DNA of 64,000 nt from Streptomyces coacervatus (GCF_029223485.1 NZ_JARHTP010000033.1:16066-80065), one strand, 5' to 3'; counted from the stretch's first letter, positions 1 through 8,782 are shown. The notes: generated by a model not told the origin, from the sequence alone. Numbers and translations are program-made.

Positions 1-543
1 CAGGCCCTGTACCTCTCCGGGTACGACGATCAGCCCGACACCCCGGAATGACTCGCCCACCAGCAGGCCACCGAACGCCCCGGGGACTGGCTCACGCAGT
101 GGCTCAACTCCCGTTCGGTCGCCGCTGTTTCCGCCCGACAAGGAGATCGGGAACGTATGGGCCACTTCATCGATACCGCCCTGATCGACAATGACGCGGG
201 CGAGGCCGCGAACCTGAACTACTGGGCGTACTGGATCGGCGAGACCTCCCATCTCGAGCTGAGCGACGACTTCATCGCCGCCCACACCATCGGACGATGG
301 CCGGGTGACAAGCTGCTCACTCACCTCACTCAAGGGCTCGCACCGCATCACGGCTATATCGACCTCAACATCCACTCCGTGTGGTCCCTGCTCCAGATTC
401 GGCCCAACCTGCTGCGATCCGGCACAGCAGGCTGCGCCCTGCGCGACCGGCTGCCCGTGATGTTGGATAGCCGGGAGCTGTCGGCGCGCGGGCGCCGGGA
501 GCTGGAGAGCATCCGGTACGCGATCCGCCTCGCCGAGGCGTGA
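1..543 (+). pseudogene. C-terminal part of a regulator-like protein, interrupted by an in-frame TGA
   Basis: One reading frame runs from base 1 to the stop at 541-543 and reads like protein throughout, except for a single TGA at 49-51. The part before it ends QPDTPE; the part after it resumes with a helical stretch (AHQQATERPGDWLTQWL). The longest intact ORF in the frame starts at ATG 157 (128 aa) but that ATG has no clear ribosome site and sits in mid-domain. The text (LNYWAYWIGE, LNIHSVWSLLQ) resembles, from memory, the C-terminal part of Streptomyces XRE-type regulators. I read it as a nonsense-disrupted gene whose 5' end lies outside the window. A sequencing error, or a genuinely short protein from 157, is the alternative. 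Confidence 0.55.
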
Positions 544-556
544 GAGGAGTCCGACG

Positions 557-1138
557 GTGGCTGAAGACCTGTCCGCGGTGGCACGCTTCCTGTACGAGGC
601 GGGGACGCTGAAGCAGACCAAGCGCACCGGCTGGTGGATGGCCGGCGTACGCGACCCGGAGTCAGTTGCAGAGCACTCCTGGCGCACAGCTCTCCTCGCC
701 ACGATCATCGCGAAGCTCGAAGGCGCCGATCCCGCACAGGCCGCCTATCTCGCGGTGTGGCACGACTCCCAGGAGACGCGGACCGGTGACGTGAACTACC
801 TCGGCAAGAAATACGCCACCGAGGCGGACCCCCAGGCGGTCACCGGCGACCAGGTCGCCGGTATGCCCGAGATCCTGGCCTCGGCTGTACGGGAACTCGT
901 CGCAGAGTACGAGGCGAAAGTATCCGCAGAGGCGATCTGCGCCCGGGACGCCGACAAGCTGGAATGCATGATCCAGGGCATCGAGTACAAGGCCCAGGGC
1001 TACGAGAACGCACAGCGCTGGATCGACAACAGCCGAGGCCGGCTCACCACGAAGTCGGCCAACGAACTCGCCGACGCAGTGCTGGCGACTGGGTCTCTGG
1101 ATTGGCTACGAACGGCCCTGGGGGAGAACTCGAACTAA
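557..1138 (+). CDS. HD-domain phosphohydrolase, YfbR/HDDC2-like 5'-deoxynucleotidase
   Basis: 193 aa, GTG start. The ribosome site GAGGAG at 543-548 overlaps the stop of the preceding frame, so the two are closely spaced. HD-superfamily metal ligands are visible: His40 in SVAEHSW, the His69-Asp70 doublet in VWHDSQE, and a downstream Asp in ARDADKLE (131/133). Length and motif spacing fit the YfbR/HDDC2 group, which dephosphorylates deoxynucleoside 5'-monophosphates in the cytoplasm. The substrate here is inferred from the family. The C-terminal half is helical. A hairpin that could terminate the transcript follows at 1216-1247. Confidence 0.8.
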   Translation: MAEDLSAVARFLYEAGTLKQTKRTGWWMAGVRDPESVAEHSWRTALLATIIAKLEGADPAQAAYLAVWHDSQETRTGDVNYLGKKYATEADPQAVTGDQVAGMPEILASAVRELVAEYEAKVSAEAICARDADKLECMIQGIEYKAQGYENAQRWIDNSRGRLTTKSANELADAVLATGSLDWLRTALGENSN

Positions 1139-1452
1139 TGTCAGCCGACACCCAGTTGAAGCCAGACCACCGCAACTGAGCAGGCCGGTAACCGGTCTTC
1201 GGCCGCGATCCAGCGTCACCGGGCCCTGGCCCACAAGGGTCCGGTGAGCCACAGCGCTCCTTAAAGGACCTTCCTGAAAGAACCAACTACCCTCCCCTGC
1301 CCGCCCCTTGTCACCCTCAGGAGTGACTCGGTTGCGGCGCGTGCGCACGGAGGGTTACGTTCGCCGCGACAACCTCACACAGACGACGGCCCCCGGCCGG
1401 GACGGCAATCCCGATCGAGGGCCTGACCGATCAGGAAGAAATAAGCTTCCCG
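1139..1452. other. Intergenic region of 314 bp with one hairpin
   Basis: No convincing gene. It holds a 12-bp inverted repeat (1216-1227 with 1236-1247, one mismatch, 8-nt loop) that could end the HD-domain transcript. The segment just before 1453 has AGGAAG about 14 nt upstream of the next start codon. No convincing promoter hexamers were seen. Confidence 0.5.
1216..1247 (+). terminator. Hairpin after the HD-domain gene
   Basis: Left arm TCACCGGGCCCT and right arm AGGGTCCGGTGA pair with one mismatch around an 8-nt loop. There is no U-run, as is usual for Streptomyces hairpin terminators. Confidence 0.4.
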
Positions 1453-2298
1453 ATGGCTGACCCGCAGTCTAACGCGCCCCTGCGCGCCGACGCCGGAGCT
1501 CCGACCGCTCCCCCGGCCCCGACCTCCGGCGTGATCCACGTACGTACCCGCCTCACCGCCAACTTCACCGTGATCGCCAACTCCCTGGCGCAGCGACCCG
1601 GAAGCGCGGTCACGGTCGGCGTCGCGGTCTACATCCTCTCCTTGCCCGACGGTGCCGCCGTGAGCATCGCCGCGCTGTGCGCCCACTTCAGCGAGGGGGA
1701 GATCCTGATCTCGCGCGCGCTACGGGAGTTGGAGGCCGCCGGGTACTTGGAGCGGCGGCGGGAGCGCTGCACCGGCGGCCGGATCCGTACCCGTACGTAC
1801 TTCCATGACGTACCGGCGAGAGACCGCGACCGAGCGCCCGCCGAAACCCGGCCCGTACCGCCGCCGGACCCTCAACCGGCACCTGCTCGCGAGGCTCAGC
1901 AAGAACAAGAAGACGATGCCGAGGTCGAGGTCGACGAGCGGGCGCCCGTCATCCTCGCCTCACTCCGCATCGTCGATCCGCGGCTGATCCTGTCGCAGCG
2001 GGAAGTGGCCGAGCTGTCCCCGGCCGTCACACACTGGCTCGCGGCAGGCGTGGGCCCCGCGCAGGTCACGGAGGCGCTCACCACTCGGCTGCCGCGACAC
2101 CTCACGGCCCGCCCGGCCCGTATCCTGAGCCACCGCCTCAGCGAACCACCACCGGCCGCACCCACTCCGGTCGCCGCCCCAGCCAGACCGGCCGTTCTCC
2201 CCTGGCAGACCTGCGACGGCTGCGAACGGGCCTTCCGTTCGGCGGAACCCGCCCTGTGTCGGGACTGCGCACTCGACGCTGCCTCCGAGGTCGCCTGA
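1453..2298 (+). CDS. Winged-helix DNA-binding protein with C-terminal zinc ribbon
   Basis: 281 aa. Residues about 30-110 form a winged-helix-like unit (SIAALCAHFSEGEILISRALRELEAAGYLERRRE), similar to the domain of Streptomyces 'helix-turn-helix domain-containing' proteins that resemble replication or MarR-type proteins. A Pro/Ala/Glu-rich linker follows, then a second helical unit (LSQREVAELSPAVTHWLAAG). The C-terminus carries two CxxC pairs (CDGC and CRDC) about 15 residues apart, a probable zinc ribbon. No signal peptide or membrane segment. The target is unknown; a transcription regulator is likely. A 9-bp hairpin (2330-2355) follows. Confidence 0.65.
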   Translation: MADPQSNAPLRADAGAPTAPPAPTSGVIHVRTRLTANFTVIANSLAQRPGSAVTVGVAVYILSLPDGAAVSIAALCAHFSEGEILISRALRELEAAGYLERRRERCTGGRIRTRTYFHDVPARDRDRAPAETRPVPPPDPQPAPAREAQQEQEDDAEVEVDERAPVILASLRIVDPRLILSQREVAELSPAVTHWLAAGVGPAQVTEALTTRLPRHLTARPARILSHRLSEPPPAAPTPVAAPARPAVLPWQTCDGCERAFRSAEPALCRDCALDAASEVA

Positions 2299-2329
2299 TT
2301 TCGGATCACCCGCGATCGGCGAACGCCAA

Positions 2330-2355
2330 GGGCGGGACCCTTTCGAGTCCCGCCC
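2330..2355. terminator. Hairpin between convergent genes
   Basis: GGGCGGGAC (2330-2338) pairs perfectly with GTCCCGCCC (2347-2355) across an 8-nt loop. It lies between the stop of the zinc-ribbon gene and the convergent secreted-protein gene, so it can serve both. Confidence 0.55.
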
Positions 2356-2384
2356 CGGGGTGTGTCCAGCCGAGTGCCGAGTTC

Positions 2385-2744
2385 CTACGACACGTGGAAA
2401 GTCGTCGTCTGGTCCTTCGTCCTGGGAACGTACTGCTGCTTCCAGGTCCAGCCTCCGTTGCCGATCTGGTAGTGGAGCTCGACCGACGAGTTCTGCTTCC
2501 ACCAGTAGTTCCAGCCGGTGGCGCAGGTGTGGGGGTTGGCCCTCCAGACCGGGGAGTCGTCCCAGTCGTCGTGCTGGTTGTAGCCCTTGACCCAGAACAG
2601 CATGGTCCCGCCCGAGTCGTTGCAGACCGTGATCTGTACGGCGGAGACCGGGTCCGCGCTGGCCGTCGTGGGGGCGGCGAGGCCGCCGAAGACGGCACCT
2701 GCAGTGAGTGCCGCTATCGCGAATTTTCTTCTGATGTCGCGCAT
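2385..2744 (-). CDS. Small secreted protein of unknown function
   Basis: 119 aa. The N-terminus has Arg/Lys, a hydrophobic core (FAIAALTAGAVFGGLAAP) and an Ala-x-Ala cleavage site near TASADP, so about 90 residues are exported. The mature part has two Cys (VCNDSG and HTCATGW), which could form a disulfide, and many Trp/Tyr (WNYWW, GGWTWKQQY), as in small beta-sandwich or lectin-like proteins. I do not recognise the family. A GGTGG ribosome site lies about 7 nt before the ATG. It is the third of three same-strand genes for exported proteins. Confidence 0.6.
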   Translation of the reverse strand: MRDIRRKFAIAALTAGAVFGGLAAPTTASADPVSAVQITVCNDSGGTMLFWVKGYNQHDDWDDSPVWRANPHTCATGWNYWWKQNSSVELHYQIGNGGWTWKQQYVPRTKDQTTTFHVS

Positions 2745-2778
2745 TTCATTACCACCGTCCTGTTCGAGTGAGGGGGGA

Positions 2779-3678
2779 TCAGCTGAGCAGCCCTTTGGAC
2801 TTCAGCCAGGTTCGCGCCGCCTCTGCGGGGGACTTGCCCGCGTCCACGGAGGAGGCGAGCGCTGCCAACTGGTCCGTGGTGAGTGCCGAGTTGACTCGGG
2901 CCAGGGCTTCTCTCGCTGCCCGGCCCGCGTAGGGAGCCTGGATGAGCGGGAAGATGTGCTCGGGCGGGATGACGCCCTCGGGGTCGGTCAGCACGACCAG
3001 CTTGTCCTTGGTGATGGACGGGTCCGTGCTGCGCAGGGCCAGTACGTCGGCTGTGGCCGAGGTGCCGGCGGTGGTGAGGGTGACGCCGTACGCCTTCTTC
3101 AGGGAAGCGGGTGTGGGGGCGTCGGGGGCTGAGGTCGCCGAGCCGCCGAGGGTGAGGCGGCTGCCGGGCTTGCGGAGGTCGGCGAGGGTGTGCAGGTCGT
3201 GGCGGCGGGCCGTGGTCGCAGAGACCGCGAGGACCACTCCCCGCTGGGCCGCGGCCGGGGGCAGGGCGGTGATGCCCATCGGCAGCGCCATGCTCAGCGT
3301 CGCCGGCATGTTACCGGGCAGGGTGTCCCCGCCCGGGAACGTGCGCAGCAGGGTGCTCTCGTACGCGGGAGCCAGCCCGAGCTTCCCCGCCACCACGGCC
3401 TTGGCGGTGGCGGAGGGAGAGGAGTAGCGGGTCTTCGCCGGCTCCACCTTCTGCCCCGCCCTGGTGAGGAGTTCGGCGTACATCGCCGCCATCACCCGGC
3501 TCTCGGCGGAGGTGTCGGTGCCGATCACCGTCGGGCCCTCGCCGTCCGCGTAGGACGTGTTGGGCTTGTTCTGTGCGGCCGCCGCGCACCCGCTCAGCAG
3601 GAGCAGGGAGCAGATGGCGGCCGCGGCGAGGCGGAGTCGGGGCCGGGGGCTGATTCCTGGGGTCACGGAGCACCACAT
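2779..3678 (-). CDS. Glycine-betaine/choline-type (OpuAC/ProX) substrate-binding lipoprotein
   Basis: 299 aa from the ATG at 3678; the frame is open further upstream, but only this start puts the signal peptide at the N-terminus. The lipobox is LLSGC, with the lipidated Cys near residue 28. The mature part starts like the QAT-family binding proteins (VIGTDTSAESRVMAAMYAELL, then KLGLAPAYESTLL), and the C-terminal region has typical helices (LTTDQLAALASSVDAG). It would bind a quaternary amine or similar osmolyte outside the membrane. No permease or ATPase gene is adjacent, so it is an orphan binding protein that may serve a distant transporter or act as a sensor. It sits between two secreted-protein genes. 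Confidence 0.75.
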   Translation of the reverse strand: MWCSVTPGISPRPRLRLAAAAICSLLLLSGCAAAAQNKPNTSYADGEGPTVIGTDTSAESRVMAAMYAELLTRAGQKVEPAKTRYSSPSATAKAVVAGKLGLAPAYESTLLRTFPGGDTLPGNMPATLSMALPMGITALPPAAAQRGVVLAVSATTARRHDLHTLADLRKPGSRLTLGGSATSAPDAPTPASLKKAYGVTLTTAGTSATADVLALRSTDPSITKDKLVVLTDPEGVIPPEHIFPLIQAPYAGRAAREALARVNSALTTDQLAALASSVDAGKSPAEAARTWLKSKGLLS

Positions 3679-3692
3679 GCTGTCGGCCGGTC

Positions 3693-4337
3693 TCAGCGGC
3701 AGTGGGCGGAGCGGTCGCCGGAGCTCATCGGCGCGTCCTTGAAGTTGACGTAGCCCGTGTTGGGGTTGTCCTTGTTGAAGCCGGACGACTGGTAGTTGTT
3801 GACGTACCAGATGTAGTGGCCGTAGTAGCGCTTGCCGAAGTGGATCTCGTACCAGCCCTTGGCCTGCTGCTTGGCGGTACCGCGCTCGATCCAGCCCTTG
3901 TAGCCGGCCGGGACGTTGACCGTGTTGCTCTCGGTGTCGGTGTGCGACGCTTCCCAGCTGTGCGAGTACGTGGTGCTGACGCCGACCGTGAACACCTCGA
4001 AGAACTTGTATTCCGCGCTGATCGAGATGCCGAAGGTGTTGGTCGAGCCGGTCGTGTCCGACCAGTCGATACGGTGCTGGTTGGTCTGGCTCGCGCAGTT
4101 GTACGCGGTGCTGCCGACCTGGTGGTTCGGACCGGTGTACGTCCAGTAGTCCGTCGCGTGGAACTGGCACAGGTCCGCCCAGCTGCAGGCGTCCAGGAGC
4201 TCCTTGGTGGTGGGGCTGTCCGCGGCGGAGGCCTGGGGGGCCGCCATCAGCGAGGCGCCGAGGGTCAGGGCGGCGACGGCCCCGGCTGTGCGGAGGGTGC
4301 GCTTGGAGGAGGCGGGCTTACGGCGCGCGAATGCCAT
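3693..4337 (-). CDS. Secreted aerolysin/ETX-MTX2-like beta-pore-forming-type protein
   Basis: 214 aa with a classical signal peptide (KRTLRTAGAVAALTLGASL, cleavage after AAPQASA). The mature part begins with a Cys-containing segment (LLDACSWADLCQFH). It then has alternating Ser/Thr and hydrophobic residues (NTFGISISAEYKFFEVFTVG, then TTYSHSWEASHTDTESNTVN) ending at a VPAGYKGWIER turn. This is the look of the amphipathic insertion-loop domain in aerolysin and epsilon-toxin relatives, where a Pro-rich 'VPPG' strand follows. Family placement is by pattern, not by search. GGAG lies 7 nt before the ATG. The neighbouring lipoprotein starts 15 bp after its stop, suggesting one transcript. Confidence 0.55.
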   Translation of the reverse strand: MAFARRKPASSKRTLRTAGAVAALTLGASLMAAPQASAADSPTTKELLDACSWADLCQFHATDYWTYTGPNHQVGSTAYNCASQTNQHRIDWSDTTGSTNTFGISISAEYKFFEVFTVGVSTTYSHSWEASHTDTESNTVNVPAGYKGWIERGTAKQQAKGWYEIHFGKRYYGHYIWYVNNYQSSGFNKDNPNTGYVNFKDAPMSSGDRSAHCR

Positions 4338-4529
4338 CGGTTGCTCCAGTGAGTTGGGGGGTTCCGGGCAGCCGACGGGGTTGCCATCGGCCGCCCGCCG
4401 GTGTCACTGACCGGGGAGTGCGGTGCACCGGGTGAACCCCACTCTTGGCGGCGCCGATTTGTTGATCAATGCAGGTCAGAGGTGTAAACAACCCAACCGG
4501 GGACGGGAACCGGACATGTGACAGCCCGT

Positions 4530-7500
4530 TCATCTGCCGGTGATTCGGGGCCGCGTTCCGTTCGCCTTCGGGGCGTGGTCCCCACGTGCGGATTTCTGTT
4601 GCGTGGTGCGGGGGTGCGCCTTGGGGACCGTGGAGGACTTGGCTTTACGGTGCTTCTCGGGAGACGGCACGGTGGCATGCCTATGCGCGTGGGGCTTCCG
4701 GGACGCGGGCTTATGAGCGGCGGGCGGTGACGAGGGCGTACGCGTCGGTGTCGGAGTCGCGGCGGGATCCGTTCCCGCAACCGAGGCGGCCGACTCGCCG
4801 ATGTCCGACACGTCGCACACGCGCCGGTAGGGCACATCCGGGAGATACGTCCGCCATTCGTTGGCGGTCAGATTGCGGCCGGCGCGTGCGCAGAGGCGAG
4901 TGACGACCTGGGCGGTACCGACGGCGTACCGCTGGAACGGGACGTGGGCGCTGCCGGCGTAGACGGAGTCCCCGTGCGCACCGAACGCAAGCGAACGGAT
5001 CGCCTCGCCCGGCGTGGGGAGGCTGCCGCCGAGGGGCTGCCGGGTGGCGGTGTCCCACAGGCGGAGCGCGCCGGAGCCGTAACCCACCGCGAGGGTGCGG
5101 CCGTCGGGGCTGAAAGCGAGGGCGGTGACCCGGGCGCCGAGGGCTCCGGCGGCGGGCGGGATGACGGCCTCCCGGTGGCGTGCGCCGCGGCCGCGCCAGA
5201 CCGTGACGCTGCCGAAGTCGCCGCCGGTGGCCAGCTGAACGCCGTCGCGGCTGAGGGCGAGGACGTTCGCGCCACTGTCCGGGCCGAGCGGTACGCCGGT
5301 GTCCAGGCCGAAGGGCAGGGCGGCGGCCGGGCCGGTGAAGCCCGAGGCCAGGGCGGACTTCAGGGTTACGGTCAGGGCGTCGGGCCGGACGGTGCGCGTC
5401 CCGCGGGCGGTGTTCCACACCTCGCCGGTGGGTGAACCGGTGCGCGAGTCGGTGGGCGCTCCGGTGCGCGAGTCCGTGGGCGCTCCGGTGCGCGAGCCGG
5501 TCGAGCTCGCCCGCGTGAGCAGCAGTTCCCGCCCGCCCGGCGTGAGCGCGATCGAGCGGACGGCGGTCGACCCGCTCGGGTGAACTGCCGCCTGTACACG
5601 GCGAGTTGGCACGTTCCATACGACGAACCGGGCGTCGGGCGCCTCCGAGTCCCCGTTGCCGTAGGCGAAGGTCCGGCTGTCGGGGCTGAAGGCCATGAGG
5701 GGCTCGGCGTCCCCGGCTTCGGGCCGTGGTCCGGGTGCCCCGGGGGCGGGCAGTTCGGCGACCACGCGGCCGGCCCGGGTCTCGCGCAGGCGGAAGCGGT
5801 AGCGGGCGCCGTGCCGTTCGGCGGTGGCCAGCAGACGGCCGTCCGGGCTGAACGTCTCGTGGTCCAGGGGCCGTTCGAGCCATGGGGAGGTGAGGGGCAC
5901 CGAGAGGTCGAGGGAGTGGACGGTGCCGCCGGTCAGACAGCGCAAGGTCGGGGCGTCCGGGTCCCAGGCGAGGGCGGTGACGGGCCCGTCGGCCAGGGCA
6001 TGGCGGAACACCGGTGCCTGCGGAGCCGATATGCGCCAGACCGTCGTGCCGTCCGGTCCGGCCGCCGCGAGGAACCGGCCGTCCGGGGTGAACGCCAGGT
6101 GGGAGGCGCCCGGTTGGGCGATGCCCGCGAGCCGGCGGCCCGAGGCCGTGTCCCAGACGCGTATCCCGGTGTCCGAGACCGCCGCGAGCCGTCTTCCGGC
6201 CCGGTCGAAGACGAGGGAGGCGGACGAGCAGTCCACCGCCGGCGCGTCCTGCCAGGCGCCCGGGAGGGTGCGGTGGCGGACGATGTCCCGCAGCGTGAGC
6301 GGCCGGTCCCGCGCACAGACCGCCGCCAACCGGGCGTCCGCGGTCGGCACTACGGCATCGTCGGCATCGGCGGCACCAGCCGCACCAGCCGCACCAGCCG
6401 CACCAGCCGCACCAGCCGCACCAGCCGCGGAGCGTTCCAGCACCACCGGGTCGTCCGTGAATGCGCGCAACTGCGCTGTCGTATCAGGGCCGTTCACGAT
6501 GTATGCGTCGACGCCGGGGTTCGAGTCGGCCGACGCGAGATCGCCGACGGGGTGCTGCGTTCCTGCCGAGTCCTCGGTCACCGGCGGCAGCCGCCACAAC
6601 CGCTGCCCGGGGTCGGTGGCGGCCAGGGCGAGGGTCCTTCCGTCGCGGCTGACCGCGGTCACCGGGAGGTCCGGCAGCCGTCCGGATCCGGTACGGCTGT
6701 GCGTGGCCACGTCCCAGGACGACCAGCTGCCGCCGCCCGCGCTGAGCAGGGTGCGCCCGGAGTCGGTGAGGAAGGTGCGGGTGTCGCCGTTCTGGCCGGG
6801 GTCGGTGAAGGCGTCCCGTTCGGGTTCGGCGAGGGCGTCGAAGAGGGCCGCGCGGCTCTCGGGCAGCTGGGCGAGCCGCCAGGCGGCGATGCTGAGCAGT
6901 GTCCGGGTGCGGGGGTCGGTCACCCGGTCCCGGTCGGCGAGGTCGGCAGCCTGGCGGGCGCCTGCCAGGCGGCGCTCGCCCTCGGCGGTCCCGCTCTCGC
7001 GCCAGGCGATCTGTCCGGCGACCAGCGCCCCGCACATCACGCAGGTCAGCGCGAGGACGAGTCTTCGTATTCGGCGCTGCATACGGGCGGCCGTCCAGCG
7101 CTCCATGCGGTGGGCCACCCGGGAGGCGCACAGGAAGGCCCGCTCCCGTGCGGTGAGGTCGTCGTCGTGCCGCTCGCGGGTGAACAGCACGTCGGCCAGG
7201 GCGAGATGGATACCCCGGTACAGGGTGCCGGGGTCACTGGCGTGCTCCTGCCAGTTGCGGGCGGCCTCGGTGAGGTGGCGGTGCATGCGCAGCCGCTCGC
7301 GGTTCTCCTCGATCCACTGCTGCAGCCGGGGCCAGCCCCTGATCAGGGCCTCGTGGGCGAGCTCGACGTTCTCCTCGTCCACGGTGACCAGCCGGGCGCG
7401 GGCGAGCCGTTCGAGGACGACGGGCACCTCGGGGTCCGGCCACTCGCGCAGATCGGCCCGTCTGACCGGACGGCGGCTGTCGGGGGCGCCGTCGCCGGGG

Positions 7501-8615
7501 GCGATGAGGGCCAGCAGGAGCCGCCGGGCGGTGTCGGTCTGGTCGGTGGTCAGTCCGCCGTAGACCTCCTCAGCGGCCGCGGCGATCGCTCCGTGGACGC
7601 CGCCCGTCTCCTCGTACGCGGCCAGGGTCAGCACTCCGCTGCGCCGGCGCCGCCAGGTCTCGCGCAGGGCGTGCGAGAGCATCGGCAGTGCGCCGGGCTG
7701 GTCGTGGACCTCCTCGACGATGCGGGCGGTGAGCTCCCGCTCGACCCTGAGGCCGGCCGCCGTGGCCGGTCTGACGACCGCATCCCGCAGTTCCTCGCGG
7801 GTCATCGGCCCGACCGTCAGGCTCGTGTGCCGCAGCGCCTCGGCGAGGCCGGGGTGTTCCACGCACCGGCCGTGGAAGCCGGCGCCCACGGCGACGACCA
7901 CGCGCAGCCGGCCGCAGGAGTCCTTGGCGGCGAGCAACTGCTCGACGAACAGCCAGCGTTCGGCCCGGTCCCGGCAGAGCGTGAAGATCTCCTCGAACTG
8001 GTCGACCACGACCACGCGGTGGGGCTCGTCCGGCCCCGGTGCAAGCAGCTGGCCGTGGGTGGCGACGGGGCGCGCGCCGGGCGTGATCAGCCGGAGCTCC
8101 GCCTCGCAGCCCGCCTCCTCCACGACCTTCTCCAGGCGGGGCATCACGCCGGCCCTCAGCAGGGAAGACTTGCCGCTGCCGGAGGCCCCGATGAGCACCG
8201 CGAACAGGTGCTCCTTCATCAACTGCACTGTTTTCCCGGCCAGTTCGTCCCGGCCGAAGAACAGCTCCTGGTCGCCCGGTTCGAACCGGGCCAGCCCCTG
8301 GTACGGCGACTCCCCCGCCTGGGCACCGCAGGCCACGACCTCGTCGGCCGCCGCCGCCAGCCGCTTCTCCCACTCGTCCGGATCCGCCCCGCAGGCCTGC
8401 GCGTACGCCCGCACGACCGCCACCGACGGCAGCCGCTCGCCCGAGGCCGCGCGGGACAGTGCGGCCACCGAGACCCGGGCCTGCTCGGACATCGTCCGGT
8501 ACGACGGGGAGCCGGCTTGCGCACGCAGTGACCGCAGCTCATGGGCGAAGCGCTGTACGGGCCCCGCGTCGGGATCGAGCGGCCGCTCGGGGCGTCCCCG
8601 CTGCCGGCTGCTCAT
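4530..8615 (-). CDS. XRE-type HTH / nSTAND1 NTPase / transmembrane / WD40-repeat protein
   Basis: 1361 aa from ATG 8615, preceded by GGGAG; an in-frame ATG at 8663 lacks a good site. Residues 20-90 form an HTH (TMSEQARVSVAALSRAASGE). The conserved STAND entry SPYQGLARFEPGD...FFGRD follows. Walker A is GASGSGKSS (143-151) and Walker B is VVVVDQFEE (201-209). A hydrophobic segment lies near 515-540. From about 580 to 1260 there are repeated WD40-type blades (FSPDGRTLAVGYGSGALRLWD). The tail is a basic, Pro/Ser-rich disordered region. STAND proteins act as nucleotide-switched signalling or self-recognition ATPases; the ligand is unknown. Two internal tandem repeats suggest recent length change. 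Confidence 0.85.
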   Translation of the reverse strand: MSSRQRGRPERPLDPDAGPVQRFAHELRSLRAQAGSPSYRTMSEQARVSVAALSRAASGERLPSVAVVRAYAQACGADPDEWEKRLAAAADEVVACGAQAGESPYQGLARFEPGDQELFFGRDELAGKTVQLMKEHLFAVLIGASGSGKSSLLRAGVMPRLEKVVEEAGCEAELRLITPGARPVATHGQLLAPGPDEPHRVVVVDQFEEIFTLCRDRAERWLFVEQLLAAKDSCGRLRVVVAVGAGFHGRCVEHPGLAEALRHTSLTVGPMTREELRDAVVRPATAAGLRVERELTARIVEEVHDQPGALPMLSHALRETWRRRRSGVLTLAAYEETGGVHGAIAAAAEEVYGGLTTDQTDTARRLLLALIAPGDGAPDSRRPVRRADLREWPDPEVPVVLERLARARLVTVDEENVELAHEALIRGWPRLQQWIEENRERLRMHRHLTEAARNWQEHASDPGTLYRGIHLALADVLFTRERHDDDLTARERAFLCASRVAHRMERWTAARMQRRIRRLVLALTCVMCGALVAGQIAWRESGTAEGERRLAGARQAADLADRDRVTDPRTRTLLSIAAWRLAQLPESRAALFDALAEPERDAFTDPGQNGDTRTFLTDSGRTLLSAGGGSWSSWDVATHSRTGSGRLPDLPVTAVSRDGRTLALAATDPGQRLWRLPPVTEDSAGTQHPVGDLASADSNPGVDAYIVNGPDTTAQLRAFTDDPVVLERSAAGAAGAAGAAGAAGAAGAADADDAVVPTADARLAAVCARDRPLTLRDIVRHRTLPGAWQDAPAVDCSSASLVFDRAGRRLAAVSDTGIRVWDTASGRRLAGIAQPGASHLAFTPDGRFLAAAGPDGTTVWRISAPQAPVFRHALADGPVTALAWDPDAPTLRCLTGGTVHSLDLSVPLTSPWLERPLDHETFSPDGRLLATAERHGARYRFRLRETRAGRVVAELPAPGAPGPRPEAGDAEPLMAFSPDSRTFAYGNGDSEAPDARFVVWNVPTRRVQAAVHPSGSTAVRSIALTPGGRELLLTRASSTGSRTGAPTDSRTGAPTDSRTGSPTGEVWNTARGTRTVRPDALTVTLKSALASGFTGPAAALPFGLDTGVPLGPDSGANVLALSRDGVQLATGGDFGSVTVWRGRGARHREAVIPPAAGALGARVTALAFSPDGRTLAVGYGSGALRLWDTATRQPLGGSLPTPGEAIRSLAFGAHGDSVYAGSAHVPFQRYAVGTAQVVTRLCARAGRNLTANEWRTYLPDVPYRRVCDVSDIGESAASVAGTDPAATPTPTRTPSSPPAAHKPASRKPHAHRHATVPSPEKHRKAKSSTVPKAHPRTTQQKSARGDHAPKANGTRPRITGR
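5437..5499. repeat. 24-bp tandem repeat inside the WD40 gene
   Basis: Two full units (5437-5460 and 5461-5484, one mismatch) and a partial third (5485-5499). Being a multiple of three it keeps frame and encodes an eight-residue repeat built on Asp-Ser-Arg-Thr-Gly-Ala-Pro-Thr in a loop between WD40 blades. Confidence 0.85.
6373..6426. repeat. 9-bp microsatellite (GCACCAGCC) x6 inside the WD40 gene
   Basis: Six perfect copies of a 9-bp unit, read on the coding strand as Gly-Ala-Ala repeats in a flexible loop of the WD40 region. Copy-number change would keep the reading frame. Confidence 0.95.
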
Positions 8616-8782
8616 GGATGCTCCCGCAAATGGCTTTTCACGTTCACAGGCAATCGCTTTCACAACGGGCCGGGGACGGCTGCACGCTGGGCGGCGAGTA
8701 TGTCATGACAGCTTGAGGGTTCAAAGGAACGAAATGTGAAGCAGATGCAAACCAGCCATGCCGCGGACGTGTAGAACAAACC

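Noticed and set aside
5580..8531. A 983-residue open frame on the plus strand
   Set aside because: It is fully antisense to the nSTAND/WD40 gene, and its text is Gly/Arg/Pro-rich without domains, as expected from GC-rich mirror frames.
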